A DNA stretch of 64,000 nt. Source: Thermoanaerobacterium saccharolyticum (GTDB lineage Bacteria; Bacillota; Thermoanaerobacteria; Thermoanaerobacterales; Thermoanaerobacteraceae). The notes beneath the pieces are model-generated. The model made no database searches. It saw only the letters and a list, made by a program, of their open reading frames with translations, and had not been told where the DNA came from. The translations under genes were made by a program, and so were the position numbers. The DNA is taken from NCBI RefSeq assembly GCF_000747665.1, contig NZ_BBKT01000017.1:62001-126000 (forward strand), read 5' to 3'. Each line of letters opens with the position of its first letter. Positions within the stretch are counted from its first letter, which is position 1. This document shows positions 45,221 to 54,483 of this stretch, piece by piece.

Positions 45221-45640
45221 TTAAAAATTAATCGTCATGACGATTTTCGTTCCACTTTCATCGTGATTAACTATTTCCATAGTATCAGCATTTCTCTTCA
45301 TGTTTGGCAGCCCCATTCCTGCACCAAACCCCATTTCAATCACTTCTTTTGGCGCTGTGGAATATCCTTCTTTCATAGCCAGTTCCAGATCTTTTATGCC
45401 AGGGCCTGTATCCTCAGCGACTATCACAATTTTGTCTTTATATATTTCAAAATGCATCTTGCCTCCATAAGAATGAATGACTATATTCATCTCAGCTTCA
45501 TAAGCCGCAATTGATGCCCTTCTAACTATGTCAGATGGTATTGAAAGCATAAGCAAAGTCTTCCGAAACTTACTTGACGATTCTCCTGCAGATGAAAAAT
45601 CTCTTGCTTTAACATCAAAATCCATTGTATACGGCTTCAC
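45221..45640 (-). CDS. RsbW/RsbT-like ATP-binding protein in the hyd operon
   Basis: 139 residues with a GHKL fold of the anti-sigma type: RRASIAAYEAEMNIVIHSYG (N box), EDTGPGIKDLELAMKEGYST (G1), GFGAGMGLPNMKRNADTMEI (G2). Such proteins are serine kinases or anti-sigma factors. No sigma factor or STAS antagonist is seen next to it. It is 22 nt upstream of the sensory hydrogenase homologue, suggesting signal transfer between them. The start is GTG at 45640 with GGGAGTG upstream. Confidence 0.86.
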   Translation of the reverse strand: MKPYTMDFDVKARDFSSAGESSSKFRKTLLMLSIPSDIVRRASIAAYEAEMNIVIHSYGGKMHFEIYKDKIVIVAEDTGPGIKDLELAMKEGYSTAPKEVIEMGFGAGMGLPNMKRNADTMEIVNHDESGTKIVMTINF

Positions 45641-45642
45641 GA

Positions 45643-45996
45643 TTAAAATTCACTCCCACAATTAAGTCCATTTTTATATAAAAGGCCGCAGGCAATAAAA
45701 AGCGGATAATCTGTCTTCATAACTACTATAGACGCAGAAGCTGCCATATCCAAGATCTCAGGTCCGGGCTCTTTTCCTCTCACAAAGACGATACACACTA
45801 TATCTCCTAAGACTTCCGCCGTTCTAACAACTTGAACATTTGTAAGTCCTGTCAACAATAAAGATTTTTCATCTTTTGAAGCCAAAACATCGCTCATCAA
45901 GTCTGCGCCGCAAGCCGTATTTACTTCTTCAGACAATCTATCATGACCACAAAGCACTTCCGCGTTTAATATTTCCTTCACTTCTTCAAGTTTCAT
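45643..45996 (-). CDS. DRTGG-domain protein (first in the operon)
   Basis: 117 residues similar in fold to the DRTGG gene at 43.6-43.9 kb: MKLEEVKEILNAEVLCGHDR, VNTACGADLMSDVLASKDEK, EPGPEILDMAASASIVVMKT. GGGGAG precedes the ATG. Two copies flank the HATPase and sensory hydrogenase genes, so the four look like one module. Confidence 0.82.
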   Translation of the reverse strand: MKLEEVKEILNAEVLCGHDRLSEEVNTACGADLMSDVLASKDEKSLLLTGLTNVQVVRTAEVLGDIVCIVFVRGKEPGPEILDMAASASIVVMKTDYPLFIACGLLYKNGLNCGSEF

Positions 45997-46007
45997 GCTG
46001 CACTCCC

Positions 46008-46799
46008 CTATTTATAGTAACTCATGCTGTTATAATATTGTTTTATGGAATCCATAAGAAGCTTTTGAGTCAATCCATAAGCATTTCCGTCATTTAATTC
46101 AAACGATGTCCTTACATCACCAAGATTGTTTAAAATTTGACTATTAATTTTCTTTGTATCCTCTAACACTTTTTTTAAATTTCCATCTACATTTATATTA
46201 TAAGTCATATTGCTGTACTTTTTAAAGTATTTTTCTGTATCGTCTATATCTTTTTCACTGGCAGTCTGCAATGCCATTTTATACGAAAGCTGTGATAAAT
46301 GTGACAAATCGTCTAAAAAAACATCTATATTGCCAATTGCTTCTTTTACGCTTTCTTCCGAACTTTTTTCATAGTATATCTGATAAATAGGTCCATAGTA
46401 CAAAGCCACAGATGAATTAATGCCACTTTCATTAAGCTTTAAGCTGAAATCATCTGCATCGTTTTTGTCCATAAATTGTCCCAAACACAAAACATAATTT
46501 CCGCCATCTTTAAGGATTTCACCGTAGATTCCTTTCATGGTAAGCAAATTTAAATTATATGAAGCATCTTTTTCATCGTTGTAGTGTCCTATTTTTACAA
46601 CGTAATAATTAAGCTGCGGCACTTTCACAGAATAAGAATAAACATTTTTTTCAGACAGCTTAGCCAGATATGGTTTTATAGCATACTGAGAAATTGCAAA
46701 TCCTATTCCGATAGATGCTACTATTAATAAAGCCAATAGCAATATAATCCTTTTGAAGCCTAATTTTGTATTTTTCTTGCTTTCTTCGTCTGTATACAC
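46008..46799 (-). CDS. Membrane-anchored SPOR-domain protein
   Basis: About 263 residues: a polar start, one membrane segment (IILLLALLIVASIGIGFAIS), a SPOR domain (YYVVKIGHYNDEKDASYNLN, YVLCLGQFMDKNDADDFSLK) and a C-terminal helical tail of about 130 residues. SPOR domains bind denuded peptidoglycan glycans at septa. GTG at 46799 with AGG upstream is preferred over 46808. It lies 11 nt from the first DRTGG gene, so it may share the operon, though it has no clear functional link. Confidence 0.83.
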   Translation of the reverse strand: MYTDEESKKNTKLGFKRIILLLALLIVASIGIGFAISQYAIKPYLAKLSEKNVYSYSVKVPQLNYYVVKIGHYNDEKDASYNLNLLTMKGIYGEILKDGGNYVLCLGQFMDKNDADDFSLKLNESGINSSVALYYGPIYQIYYEKSSEESVKEAIGNIDVFLDDLSHLSQLSYKMALQTASEKDIDDTEKYFKKYSNMTYNINVDGNLKKVLEDTKKINSQILNNLGDVRTSFELNDGNAYGLTQKLLMDSIKQYYNSMSYYK

Positions 46800-46947
46800 A
46801 TTAATCACCTAATTATATATTCTACACCAAACACTAAAATCCTTTTTACAAATCATTCATTATTTGAGACTATATTCTCATTTTTTAAAACGAATAAAGG
46901 ATTTTCAATTTTTTTGTCGAATTATAAATGTGAGGAGGTTTTTGAAA

Positions 46948-47538
46948 ATGGATTATGTAGATTCAATCATCGAAAGCAGATTTAGCGATATACAATCGCG
47001 ATTGCCTGTAAACATAAACCTCGCAGATAAAAGCAGTTCATTTCAAAACATCTTAAATGAATTGATAAGCGAAGAAACTGTTTCTACTGACAATGCTAAA
47101 TCTAAAACAATTGATTTCAATAATAATAAAACTCCAGATATGACTGGCGTATCAAAAGACAAAATAGAAAGCTATATAGATGAGGCTTCAAAAAAATACG
47201 GCGTCAGCAAAGATTTGATAAATGCTGTCATAAAGGCCGAATCAGACTACAATCCTTATGCTGTATCAAGCGCAGGCGCAATGGGCCTAATGCAGTTAAT
47301 GCCGTCAACAGCCCAGTATCTAGGTGTAACAAATCCATTCGATCCAGAAGAAAATATTGATGGTGGGACAAAACTACTAAGCCAATTGCTTAATAAATAC
47401 AACAATACTGCATTAGCTTTAGCAGCTTACAACGCAGGAGAAGAATCCGTAAATAAATACAGTGGCATACCGCCTTATGAAGAAACAATAAGCTACATAA
47501 GCAAAATACTCAATGACACATACGATGGTTCAAAATAA
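46948..47538 (+). CDS. Lytic transglycosylase (SLT/goose-lysozyme-like)
   Basis: 196 residues. An N-terminal region of about 75 residues without a signal peptide is followed by an SLT domain: [20 protein letters not shown] with the catalytic glutamate in the KAESDYN motif, [14 protein letters not shown], and [20 protein letters not shown]. It cuts peptidoglycan glycan strands. How it leaves the cell is unclear; the flagellar-type or prophage-type export of such proteins is known elsewhere. GAGGAGG precedes the ATG at 46948; a longer frame to 46864 is rejected. Confidence 0.92.
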   Translation: MDYVDSIIESRFSDIQSRLPVNINLADKSSSFQNILNELISEETVSTDNAKSKTIDFNNNKTPDMTGVSKDKIESYIDEASKKYGVSKDLINAVIKAESDYNPYAVSSAGAMGLMQLMPSTAQYLGVTNPFDPEENIDGGTKLLSQLLNKYNNTALALAAYNAGEESVNKYSGIPPYEETISYISKILNDTYDGSK

Positions 47539-47562
47539 AAAAGGGGTCATACCCCTTTTATT
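47535..47562. terminator. Bidirectional terminator between SLT gene and typA
   Basis: AAAAGGGGT, CAT loop, ACCCCTTTT between converging genes. Confidence 0.9.
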
Positions 47563-49381
47563 GTCTATATTTAGCATTTTTATACCTTTGTTGCGCGCTC
47601 AATATTTTCTTTCTAAGCCTTATACTTTTAGGCGTAACTTCCACCAGTTCATCGTTGGCGATAAATTCCAAAGCTTCTTCAAGAGACATTTCTCTAATAG
47701 GTGAAAGCCTTAATGCCTCATCTGCAGTGGCAGAACGCAAATTAGTAACATGCTTTTTCTTGCAAACATTGACATCTATATCTTCACTTCTGGAATTTTC
47801 ACCAACTATCATGCCTTCGTACACTTCAACACCTGGACCTACGAAAAGAGTCCCTCTTTCTTGTGCATTGTAAAGTCCATAAGTCGTCGTAGTACCAGCC
47901 TCAAAAGCGACTAAAGATCCTCTTGACCTTGTTGGTATATCACCTTTGTACGGTTCATAGTCATAGATTATAGACGTCATTATCCCGTTTCCTTTTGTAT
48001 CTGTAAGAAATTCAGAGCGGTACCCAATGAGACCTCTTGTCGGTATTTTAAATTTAAGCCTTAATGTACCTGGTTTTAACGTATGCATATCCATAAGCTC
48101 ACCTTTTCTTGAGCCCATCTTTTCCATCACTACACCCATGTAATCTTCTGGTATGTCAATAGTGACAAGCTCAATAGGCTCATGCTTGACACCGTTTATC
48201 TCCTTTATAATCACAGATGGCTTAGACACCTGGAGCTCATATCCTTCACGCCTCATAGTCTCTATTAAAATGGATAAATGCAGCTCGCCACGTCCAGATA
48301 CTTTAAATGCTTCTGTCGTCTCTGTCTCTTCCACTCTTAATGCAACATTCGTTTCAAGCTCTTTAAAAAGCCTTTCTCTTAGATGTCTCGATGTCACGTA
48401 TTTGCCTTCCCTACCTGCAAATGGACTCGTATTTACGCCAAATGTCATCGAAATAGTTGGCTCTTCTATTTCAACAAAGTCTACAGCCTCTGGCTTTTCT
48501 GGATCAGCTATCGTCTCACCAATCTCAATATCGCTTATACCTGATACAGCTACTATATCACCCAACTTAGCATCATCAACCTGTACTCTTTTCAGACCTT
48601 CATACTGATACAGATTGCTTAATTTTACATTTTGCACAGACCCATCTCTTTTGCATATTGCTACACTCTCTCCCGACACAATCTTACCTCTAACAACTTT
48701 TCCAATAGCAATTCTTCCAATATAATCGTCATAATCAAGTGTCGTAACAATAAGCTGCAGTGGGTCATCTATATCGCCTTCCGGTGCCGGAATCTCTTTT
48801 AAGATAATGTCAAAAAGAGGACGCAGATCTACTGATTCATCATTTAAACTTAACTTAGCAATGCCCTCTCTGGCAGATGCATATACTACAGGAAAATCTA
48901 TCTGATCGTCATCGGCACCCAGCTCAATGAAAAGATCAAGGACTTCATCAATGACTTCTTCTGGCCTTGCATCAGGTCTATCGATTTTATTCACAACTAC
49001 TATAGGTTTTAAATTAAGCTCTAAAGCCTTGCTTAATACAAATCTGGTCTGAGGCATCGGTCCTTCAAAAGCATCTACAAGCAGCAATACGCCGTCAACC
49101 ATTTTAAGTACCCTTTCTACCTCACCACCAAAATCAGCATGTCCAGGTGTATCGACTATGTTTATCTTTACACCATTGTACCTTATGGCAGTGTTCTTCG
49201 AAAGAATAGTTATCCCTCTCTCCCTCTCTAATTCATTCGAGTCCATTACTCTCTCTTCCACTTTTTCATTCTGTCTAAAAATGCCACTTTGCTTAAGCAT
49301 TCCATCTACCAAAGTTGTTTTCCCATGATCAACATGCGCTATTATAGCTACATTCCTTATATCGTCCCTTACAAACCCCAT
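47558..49381 (-). CDS. typA: Ribosome-associated GTPase TypA/BipA
   Basis: 607 residues, the usual length. The G1 motif is [16 protein letters not shown], with [14 protein letters not shown] (switch I), [12 protein letters not shown] (G3) and [15 protein letters not shown] (G4), followed by EF-G-like domains and the C-terminal domain ([20 protein letters not shown]). It aids ribosome assembly at low temperature and under stress. It has its own promoter. Confidence 0.97.
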   Translation of the reverse strand: MGFVRDDIRNVAIIAHVDHGKTTLVDGMLKQSGIFRQNEKVEERVMDSNELERERGITILSKNTAIRYNGVKINIVDTPGHADFGGEVERVLKMVDGVLLLVDAFEGPMPQTRFVLSKALELNLKPIVVVNKIDRPDARPEEVIDEVLDLFIELGADDDQIDFPVVYASAREGIAKLSLNDESVDLRPLFDIILKEIPAPEGDIDDPLQLIVTTLDYDDYIGRIAIGKVVRGKIVSGESVAICKRDGSVQNVKLSNLYQYEGLKRVQVDDAKLGDIVAVSGISDIEIGETIADPEKPEAVDFVEIEEPTISMTFGVNTSPFAGREGKYVTSRHLRERLFKELETNVALRVEETETTEAFKVSGRGELHLSILIETMRREGYELQVSKPSVIIKEINGVKHEPIELVTIDIPEDYMGVVMEKMGSRKGELMDMHTLKPGTLRLKFKIPTRGLIGYRSEFLTDTKGNGIMTSIIYDYEPYKGDIPTRSRGSLVAFEAGTTTTYGLYNAQERGTLFVGPGVEVYEGMIVGENSRSEDIDVNVCKKKHVTNLRSATADEALRLSPIREMSLEEALEFIANDELVEVTPKSIRLRKKILSAQQRYKNAKYRQ

Positions 49382-49427
49382 TTAGGTTAACTCCTTCCAC
49401 ACAAATGCAAATTTTATACAATATATA

Positions 49428-49456
49428 ATGATATATTAATATGCCTAAATAGTCAA
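49428..49456 (-). promoter_or_regulatory. Predicted promoter of typA
   Basis: Minus strand TTGACT (49451-49456), 17-nt spacer, TATCAT (49428-49433). Confidence 0.72.
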
Positions 49457-49485
49457 CAAACTATAAAATACCGCTTAAAAATGCA

Positions 49486-49518
49486 TCAAAAAAAGACACA
49501 TAAAGTGTCTTTTTGTCC
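49486..49518 (-). terminator. Terminator of the NlpC/P60 gene
   Basis: AAAAAGACAC, TTTAT-type loop, GTGTCTTTTT, with a T tract on the minus strand. Confidence 0.88.
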
Positions 49519-49527
49519 TTTATTTAG

Positions 49528-50223
49528 TTACTGTATAACCCTTCTGGCTGCAGCATAGTGAGTGCTGTAGTAGTCTTCATATAAAGAGCTTATCATAACT
49601 TTTCCAGCACCAGATGAAGCGTGCATAAACTGACCATTTCCTATGTATATTCCAGCATGGTTTATTATGCTGCTACCCAATGTCTTAAAAAACACTAAAT
49701 CGCCAGGCTGCAAATCTGCTCTATCAACATACGTCCCTACTGTAGCTTGATCATCAGCTACCCTCGGCAAGCTAATGCCAACGCTTTTAAAGACGTATTG
49801 AGTAAAACCAGAACAATCAAAACCTGATGGAGATTCACCACCGTAAACATACCTTGTTCCTAAAAACCCTTTTCCAAAGTCAATCAACCTTGAGGCAATG
49901 CTTCTGTCAACATCACCTCTTGACACCGTACTTGAAGATCTTAATGAAAGGTACTTGCCGTATATCCAGCCTACAGTCCCATCTGAAAGCTTTATGTTGT
50001 ACCAGCCATTATCCTGTCCAATCACTGTAACCACATCGTTATAGTTTAACTGTGTGATAACCTTTGACGACAAGCTTCCACCATTTCTGACATTTACACC
50101 GTTTCCAATGACAATGCCACTTCCAAGATCTGCTGCATAAATGTGAGTAAGCATCGAGGAACCTACCATCGTCATACCGAAAACGGATACTCCAAAAATA
50201 AATTTGCCTAATTTGCTATTCAT
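49528..50223 (-). CDS. Secreted NlpC/P60 endopeptidase with SH3b domain
   Basis: 231 residues: a signal peptide (FIFGVSVFGMTMVGSSMLTH), a bacterial SH3 domain (IGNGVNVRNGGSLSSKVITQ to DGTVGWIYGKYLSL) and a C-terminal NlpC/P60 domain with GGESPSGFDCSGFTQYVFKS (catalytic cysteine), INHAGIYIGNGQFMHASSG (histidine). It cuts peptidoglycan stem peptides. The c-di-AMP riboswitch upstream ties its level to cell wall and osmotic homeostasis. Confidence 0.94.
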   Translation of the reverse strand: MNSKLGKFIFGVSVFGMTMVGSSMLTHIYAADLGSGIVIGNGVNVRNGGSLSSKVITQLNYNDVVTVIGQDNGWYNIKLSDGTVGWIYGKYLSLRSSSTVSRGDVDRSIASRLIDFGKGFLGTRYVYGGESPSGFDCSGFTQYVFKSVGISLPRVADDQATVGTYVDRADLQPGDLVFFKTLGSSIINHAGIYIGNGQFMHASSGAGKVMISSLYEDYYSTHYAAARRVIQ

Positions 50224-50242
50224 AGCTAATCTCCTTCCTTTT

Positions 50243-50352
50243 GCCTCCGGAGTTAGTTGACGGGTGCGGAATAGAAGGTATCCCTACTGCCTATGGCAGA
50301 TTAACCCCACGCATGAAAAATCCTCCGTACCTAAATAGGATTCGGCAAGATT
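50243..50352 (-). promoter_or_regulatory. c-di-AMP (ydaO/yuaA-type) riboswitch
   Basis: On the minus strand the conserved blocks appear in order: CCGAATCC, GGTACGGAGG, GGGGTTAATCTGC, GGCAGTAGGGA, CCTTCT, CCGCACCCGTCA and CTAACTCCGGAGGC. This matches the ydaO-yuaA class, which senses c-di-AMP and typically turns off gene expression. It stands between about 20 and 130 nt before the NlpC/P60 start. Confidence 0.93.
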
Positions 50353-50545
50353 GCTAATATGTACAAGTTTCTTTTATTTTATCAAAGATAATTAATAAAG
50401 TCAATGTTTTCATAATAATTTTTTAAGATTTTTTTAATAATCTCTTAATATATTTTATAAAAAATTTATAAATTTGTTACAATCTCTATAAATAAGCGAT
50501 CTATTGTAGTATAATTTTATTTGATATACGAAAAGGAGGATATAG

Positions 50546-51466
50546 ATGAGCCAAATAGTCATACTTCAAAAAATCGCAATAAGCATTATAATAATATTTT
50601 TCGGCTACGCAGTAAAAAAAATGAAATTTCTGCCTGCAGAAACAGGAAGGGTGCTAAATAGTTTTATTATCTACATAACGTTGCCTGCCAGCATCGCAAA
50701 AGTTTTCTTGACGACAAAAGTAAACATGAATTTATTCGTTTTGACGTTATCAGGCTTTGCTTTTGGCTTCATCACTTTTATTATAGGCTTTTTGGCCTTT
50801 AGAAACGCAAATTTAAAAAGAGAGACAAAAGGTACTTTGATTATATCTCTGTGCGGATACAACATAGGTCTTTTTGCTTTCCCGTTTATCCAACAAATTT
50901 ACGGCAACAATGGTCTTTTGCACATTGCCATGTTTGACATGGGAAATTCATTTAACGTCTTTGGAATCGCATATATTGCTGCATACGCATTTTCTCAAAG
51001 CGATAAATTAGATCTAAAAAAAGTATTCAAAAAGATCTTGTGCTTTGTACCTTTTGACACTTATATAATCGCCTTCATTTTGAATGTCATAGGTATTAAA
51101 TTTCCAAGCTTAATTGTAAACCTGACAGAACAAATTTCGATGCCGAATACAACGTTGGCTTTATTTGTTATCGGATATTTTCTTGACTTTAATTTAGAAA
51201 AGGATGAAATTTTATCGCTTCTAAAAGGACTTATCATAAAATATGCACCAGGTATAGCATTGTTTTTTGTCTTGCCTCTATTTTTCAATACCGCGTCAAT
51301 GGCAATTAAAGCCATCATGTTAGGAACAATAATGCCAACAGCACTTGTAGCAGTCATATACTCTGACGAGAAAAATCTAAACACCAAACTTGCATCGATT
51401 TTTATAACAACAACAACGATTGTTGCAATTATATTCATGTCACTTATAATGATAAAATGGCACTAA
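50546..51466 (+). CDS. AEC family (auxin efflux carrier-like) transporter
   Basis: 306 residues with about ten membrane spans: ISIIIIFFGYAVKKMKFLPA, ETGRVLNSFIIYITLPASIA, then AKVFLTTKV. This family exports organic acids or amino acid-like anions; the substrate is unknown. GGAGG precedes the ATG. It stands alone with its own terminator, downstream of the divergently read riboswitch gene. Confidence 0.9.
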   Translation: MSQIVILQKIAISIIIIFFGYAVKKMKFLPAETGRVLNSFIIYITLPASIAKVFLTTKVNMNLFVLTLSGFAFGFITFIIGFLAFRNANLKRETKGTLIISLCGYNIGLFAFPFIQQIYGNNGLLHIAMFDMGNSFNVFGIAYIAAYAFSQSDKLDLKKVFKKILCFVPFDTYIIAFILNVIGIKFPSLIVNLTEQISMPNTTLALFVIGYFLDFNLEKDEILSLLKGLIIKYAPGIALFFVLPLFFNTASMAIKAIMLGTIMPTALVAVIYSDEKNLNTKLASIFITTTTIVAIIFMSLIMIKWH

Positions 51467-51492
51467 AAAAAGCCTTTCAAAAGGCTTTTTTT
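51465..51492 (+). terminator. Terminator of the AEC transporter gene
   Basis: AAAAAAAGCCTTT, CAA-type loop, AAAGGCTTTTTTT: a strong terminator. Confidence 0.93.
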
Positions 51493-51515
51493 ATGTAAAA
51501 TATTTATTTTCACTT

Positions 51516-51600
51516 TGGTGCGGAGGGCGGGACTTGAACCCGCACGGAAAACTCCATACGCCCCTCAAACGTACGCGTCTGCCTATTCCGCCACCCCCGC
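51516..51600 (-). tRNA. tRNA-Leu (anticodon GAG)
   Basis: Class II tRNA with a long variable arm. The acceptor stem pairs GCGGGGG with CCTCCGC, the anticodon stem TACGT/GCGTA encloses TTGAGGG, anticodon GAG, reading CTC/CTT. The T arm is GCGGGTTCAAGTCCCGC and CCA is encoded. Confidence 0.95.
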
Positions 51601-51690
51601 GTCACAACATCGTCAGCACATTAGTCATTATATAATGTTTTTTTATTTGTGTCAATACCTTTTTGTATAAATCGCGATTCATTCAGTATA

Positions 51691-51726
51691 ATATAGACAA
51701 ACATGTATTCATGTCTGTCTATATTA
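51691..51726 (-). repeat. 16-bp imperfect inverted repeat at the pncB stop
   Basis: AATATAGACAGACATG pairs with CATGTTTGTCTATATT around a 4-nt loop, with one G-T pair in RNA. The pncB stop codon lies in the first arm. No T tract follows, so its role is uncertain. Confidence 0.6.
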
Positions 51727-52753
51727 TTCTCTTTAGTTTTGCATTCTCTATCCTCCCAGGAATTCGGCCTCTTTTTGCAATAGGCTTTCCTTCTACTTCT
51801 TTAATGTCCATTGTCATATCTATAGGAGATGCATCTGATATATAACTGCCAACACCAAATGCGTCTGCACCATTTAATGCAAGCTCCTTTATTCTTTCTG
51901 GCGTAAGCCCACCAGACACAATGATCTTGACATTGTTAAACCCTTTCTGGTTAAGTCTCTGCCTAAGTTCATACACAAGGCTCGCCGTTACGCCTCCTCT
52001 TTCCGATGGCGTATCCAATCTTATGCCGTACAACCTATCTCCTAAGAATTCAGCCACTCTCAATGATTCTTCAATTTCATCTTTAAATGTATCTACTAAA
52101 ATAGTTATCTTTTCATCTTTAGGCGTTATTTCACTGTAAGCCTTTGCTATAGTAAGAGTGTCACCAGCTATCAGAAAAGCCGCATGTGGAACTGTACCCT
52201 TTGGCTCGCGTCCTAAAAGCTTCGCACCTAATATGCAACTGGCATCATCAGCGCCACCTATAAGAGCTGCTCTTTCCATGACAGGAGCCACTGCAGGATG
52301 CACATGTCTTGCACCAAAACAAAGTAAAGGCTTATCTGGAATAACTTCCTTAAGCTCCCTTGCAGCAGTAGCCCATCCACATGAGCTGGCCAACATGCCT
52401 AATATCACAGTTTCATACGTGCCAAACTCGTTGTAAGGTCCAATGATTCTCATAACAGTCTCTTTTGGTTCAAATGTCTCACCTTCATCTATAGACCATA
52501 CTTCAATGTTCTTATCTTTCAGGACATTTTTTACTTCAGGCAATCCTGCAAAAACACCGCTTCTTCTTGCAAATATCTCCGCTGTTACAATTTTCCCATC
52601 AATCCCTAAATGCTTTAAAATATCTTGTGTCCTTAAAAAATAAACGTCAGTAGTCGCACCATTTTTTATCTCATCATGTGTAGCAGAAAAAAACTCTCTA
52701 TCATTGCTTACCTTAACTTCCCTTAAGTCTTCAAGATGTTTAATGATTTTCAT
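51719..52753 (-). CDS. pncB: Nicotinate phosphoribosyltransferase
   Basis: 344 residues of the NAPRTase family, which makes nicotinate mononucleotide from nicotinate and PRPP. Visible parts are TDVYFLRTQDILKHLGI, CFGARHVHPAVAPVMERAAL, RLDTPSERGGVTASLVYELR and VSGGLTPERIKELALNGADA. It works upstream of NadD (18.2-18.8 kb) in NAD salvage. It resembles the shorter archaeal/Firmicute type. It is the last gene of a polA-coaE-SLT-DUF441-pncB run. Confidence 0.92.
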   Translation of the reverse strand: MKIIKHLEDLREVKVSNDREFFSATHDEIKNGATTDVYFLRTQDILKHLGIDGKIVTAEIFARRSGVFAGLPEVKNVLKDKNIEVWSIDEGETFEPKETVMRIIGPYNEFGTYETVILGMLASSCGWATAARELKEVIPDKPLLCFGARHVHPAVAPVMERAALIGGADDASCILGAKLLGREPKGTVPHAAFLIAGDTLTIAKAYSEITPKDEKITILVDTFKDEIEESLRVAEFLGDRLYGIRLDTPSERGGVTASLVYELRQRLNQKGFNNVKIIVSGGLTPERIKELALNGADAFGVGSYISDASPIDMTMDIKEVEGKPIAKRGRIPGRIENAKLKRII

Positions 52754-52771
52754 ATGTATTCTTCTCCCTCT

Positions 52772-53221
52772 CTATAATCTAAATATCCTAAGTAAGATTG
52801 TCGTAATGCCAAGGGCTATCATTGGACCCACTGGTGCACCCTTAAAGAAGCTTACACCAATCACAGTCCCTAGTAAAACACCTACGACACCATTTGCATC
52901 CACCTTCATGGTATTAAGGCCAATAGATGCCAATACAGCTACAATTATCCCTGCAATAATTGTAGTAACTCCTTCCATGCTTTTTGCAGCGTTTAAGAAA
53001 TCGTCAATTGATACTTTGTTCATTGCAAGAGGAGATAAAGCTCCCATAGTCAATACTATTATACCAAGATTCATTCCATTTTTCGATACAAATTGATTAA
53101 TTATTTCCATGTTCATAAGCTTCATCAAAAGAAGTATTAGAATAGCAGCCGCAACGTTGTCATTTTTCCCTATAATACTGAAAAACAACATGATGGATAG
53201 AATCAAAACCCCAAAATCCAT
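52772..53221 (-). CDS. DUF441 membrane protein
   Basis: 149 residues with four hydrophobic segments (VLILSIMLFFSIIGKNDNVA, LGIIVLTMGALSPLAMNK, VTTIIAGIIVAVLASIGLNT, GPMIALGITTILLRI), matching the DUF441/YtwI family. Function unknown. It is in line with its neighbours, 40 nt after the SLT gene and 18 nt before pncB. Confidence 0.85.
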   Translation of the reverse strand: MDFGVLILSIMLFFSIIGKNDNVAAAILILLLMKLMNMEIINQFVSKNGMNLGIIVLTMGALSPLAMNKVSIDDFLNAAKSMEGVTTIIAGIIVAVLASIGLNTMKVDANGVVGVLLGTVIGVSFFKGAPVGPMIALGITTILLRIFRL

Positions 53222-53261
53222 TTAAGATCCCTCACATCATAGTGTTGTGCAATGCTTCAAA

Positions 53262-53816
53262 TCATTTGTATAAATTCGTGTAAATCTTATAATACTTCAG
53301 CACCTTTTTGATGTACTTATCCGTCTCTGAAAAAGGCACTTTTTTAAGATTGCTGCCGTTTTCCGAGTACCTCTTGTCTTTTAACCAATTTGAAACATTG
53401 CCACTTCCTCCATTATATGCGGCTACTGCCAAAGTGACATCATTATTAAATTGTTTTAAAAGGTATTTTAGATACCATGTTCCTATATTTATATTATAGT
53501 CCGGATTAAAAAGCATATTAACGCTAAAATTTTTGATGCCTATGTAACTAGCAACCCAAGTACCTGTCTCAGGTATAACTTGCATAAGGCCTATAGCACC
53601 TTTGCTTGAAACGCTGTCAGGATTAAAATTGCTTTCCGCTTTTATCATAGCAAAGACCAAATTAGGATCTACTCCATACTGATTTGAATAGAAGTACACC
53701 TGTTGACTGTATTTCTTAGGATATAATTGCTTTAAAAACCAATTTGTCTTGACTCCATATACCGTCAAAACAGCAATCGCTACTATTATCACCAATATGA
53801 TTTTTTTAAACTTCAA
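53262..53816 (-). CDS. Membrane-anchored lytic transglycosylase (SLT)
   Basis: About 184 residues: an N-terminal anchor (IILVIIVAIAVLTVYGV), then an SLT domain with NLVFAMIKAESNFNPDSVSS holding the catalytic glutamate, GAIGLMQVIPETGTWVASYI, and TLAVAAYNGGSGNVSNWLK. It is distinct from the transglycosylase at 46.9 kb, which has no anchor. The start is a TTG at 53816 with GGAGG seven bases before; a longer frame to 53867 overlaps coaE and is rejected. Confidence 0.93.
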   Translation of the reverse strand: MKFKKIILVIIVAIAVLTVYGVKTNWFLKQLYPKKYSQQVYFYSNQYGVDPNLVFAMIKAESNFNPDSVSSKGAIGLMQVIPETGTWVASYIGIKNFSVNMLFNPDYNINIGTWYLKYLLKQFNNDVTLAVAAYNGGSGNVSNWLKDKRYSENGSNLKKVPFSETDKYIKKVLKYYKIYTNLYK

Positions 53817-53835
53817 TATAATACCTCCAGATGTT

Positions 53836-54435
53836 CTATTTTGAAAAACGTCCCCACAACAGCTCAACTTGTCTTTTTATAGCATTAAAATCCTTGCAGT
53901 TATTAATTATGAAATCTGCGTACTTCATTTTGTCCTCTATAGACATCTGGCTTTTAATACGGTTTAACGCGTCTTTATAGCTTAAATTGTCTCTTTTCAT
54001 AAGCCTTCTAATCTGCGTCTTTTTATCAACAACTACAAGCCATACTTCATCTACCATATTAAAAAGCTTCATCTCAATTAGCAATGCTGCATCCAGCACG
54101 ATGGCTTTCTCTTTGCCCTTTTTTCTTTCTTCTTCTATTATATCTTTTATCCTTTTTATTATTTCCGGATGCGTAATTTCATTTAATTTATTCAACTTTT
54201 CTTCATCAGCAAAAACAAGGTTACCAAGTTTTCTCCTGTCTATCTCTCCATCTTTTCGCAAAATTTCTTTCCCAAATACGCTTACTAATATATTATATGT
54301 CTCGGTACCCTTTATCATAATCTCTCTTGAAACGACATCAGCATCAATTATTACTGCTCCAAGACTTTTTAATATTGATGAAACGGTGCTTTTCCCTGAC
54401 GCTATTCCACCTGTCAATCCAATAACTTTCACCAT
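53836..54435 (-). CDS. coaE: Dephospho-CoA kinase
   Basis: Adds the 3' phosphate in the last step of coenzyme A synthesis. The P loop is [18 protein letters not shown], followed by [12 protein letters not shown] and later [14 protein letters not shown]. 199 residues, normal. It follows polA, a common Firmicute order (polA, coaE). A GGAGGTG site stands upstream of the ATG. Confidence 0.96.
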   Translation of the reverse strand: MVKVIGLTGGIASGKSTVSSILKSLGAVIIDADVVSREIMIKGTETYNILVSVFGKEILRKDGEIDRRKLGNLVFADEEKLNKLNEITHPEIIKRIKDIIEEERKKGKEKAIVLDAALLIEMKLFNMVDEVWLVVVDKKTQIRRLMKRDNLSYKDALNRIKSQMSIEDKMKYADFIINNCKDFNAIKRQVELLWGRFSK

Positions 54436-54458
54436 CGCACCTCCAATCTATATAATTT

Positions 54459-54483
54459 AAAAGTGTCCATAAGACACTTTTAT
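54459..54483 (-). terminator. Hairpin between polA and coaE
   Basis: AAAAGTGTC, CATAA-type loop, GACACTTTT overlapping the polA stop. The T tract is short, so some read-through into coaE is likely. Confidence 0.6.

Noticed and set aside
51671-51680. Perfect palindrome AATCGCGATT near tRNA-Leu
   Set aside because: Ten bases is expected by chance in 64 kb of AT-rich sequence and no second copy was noticed.
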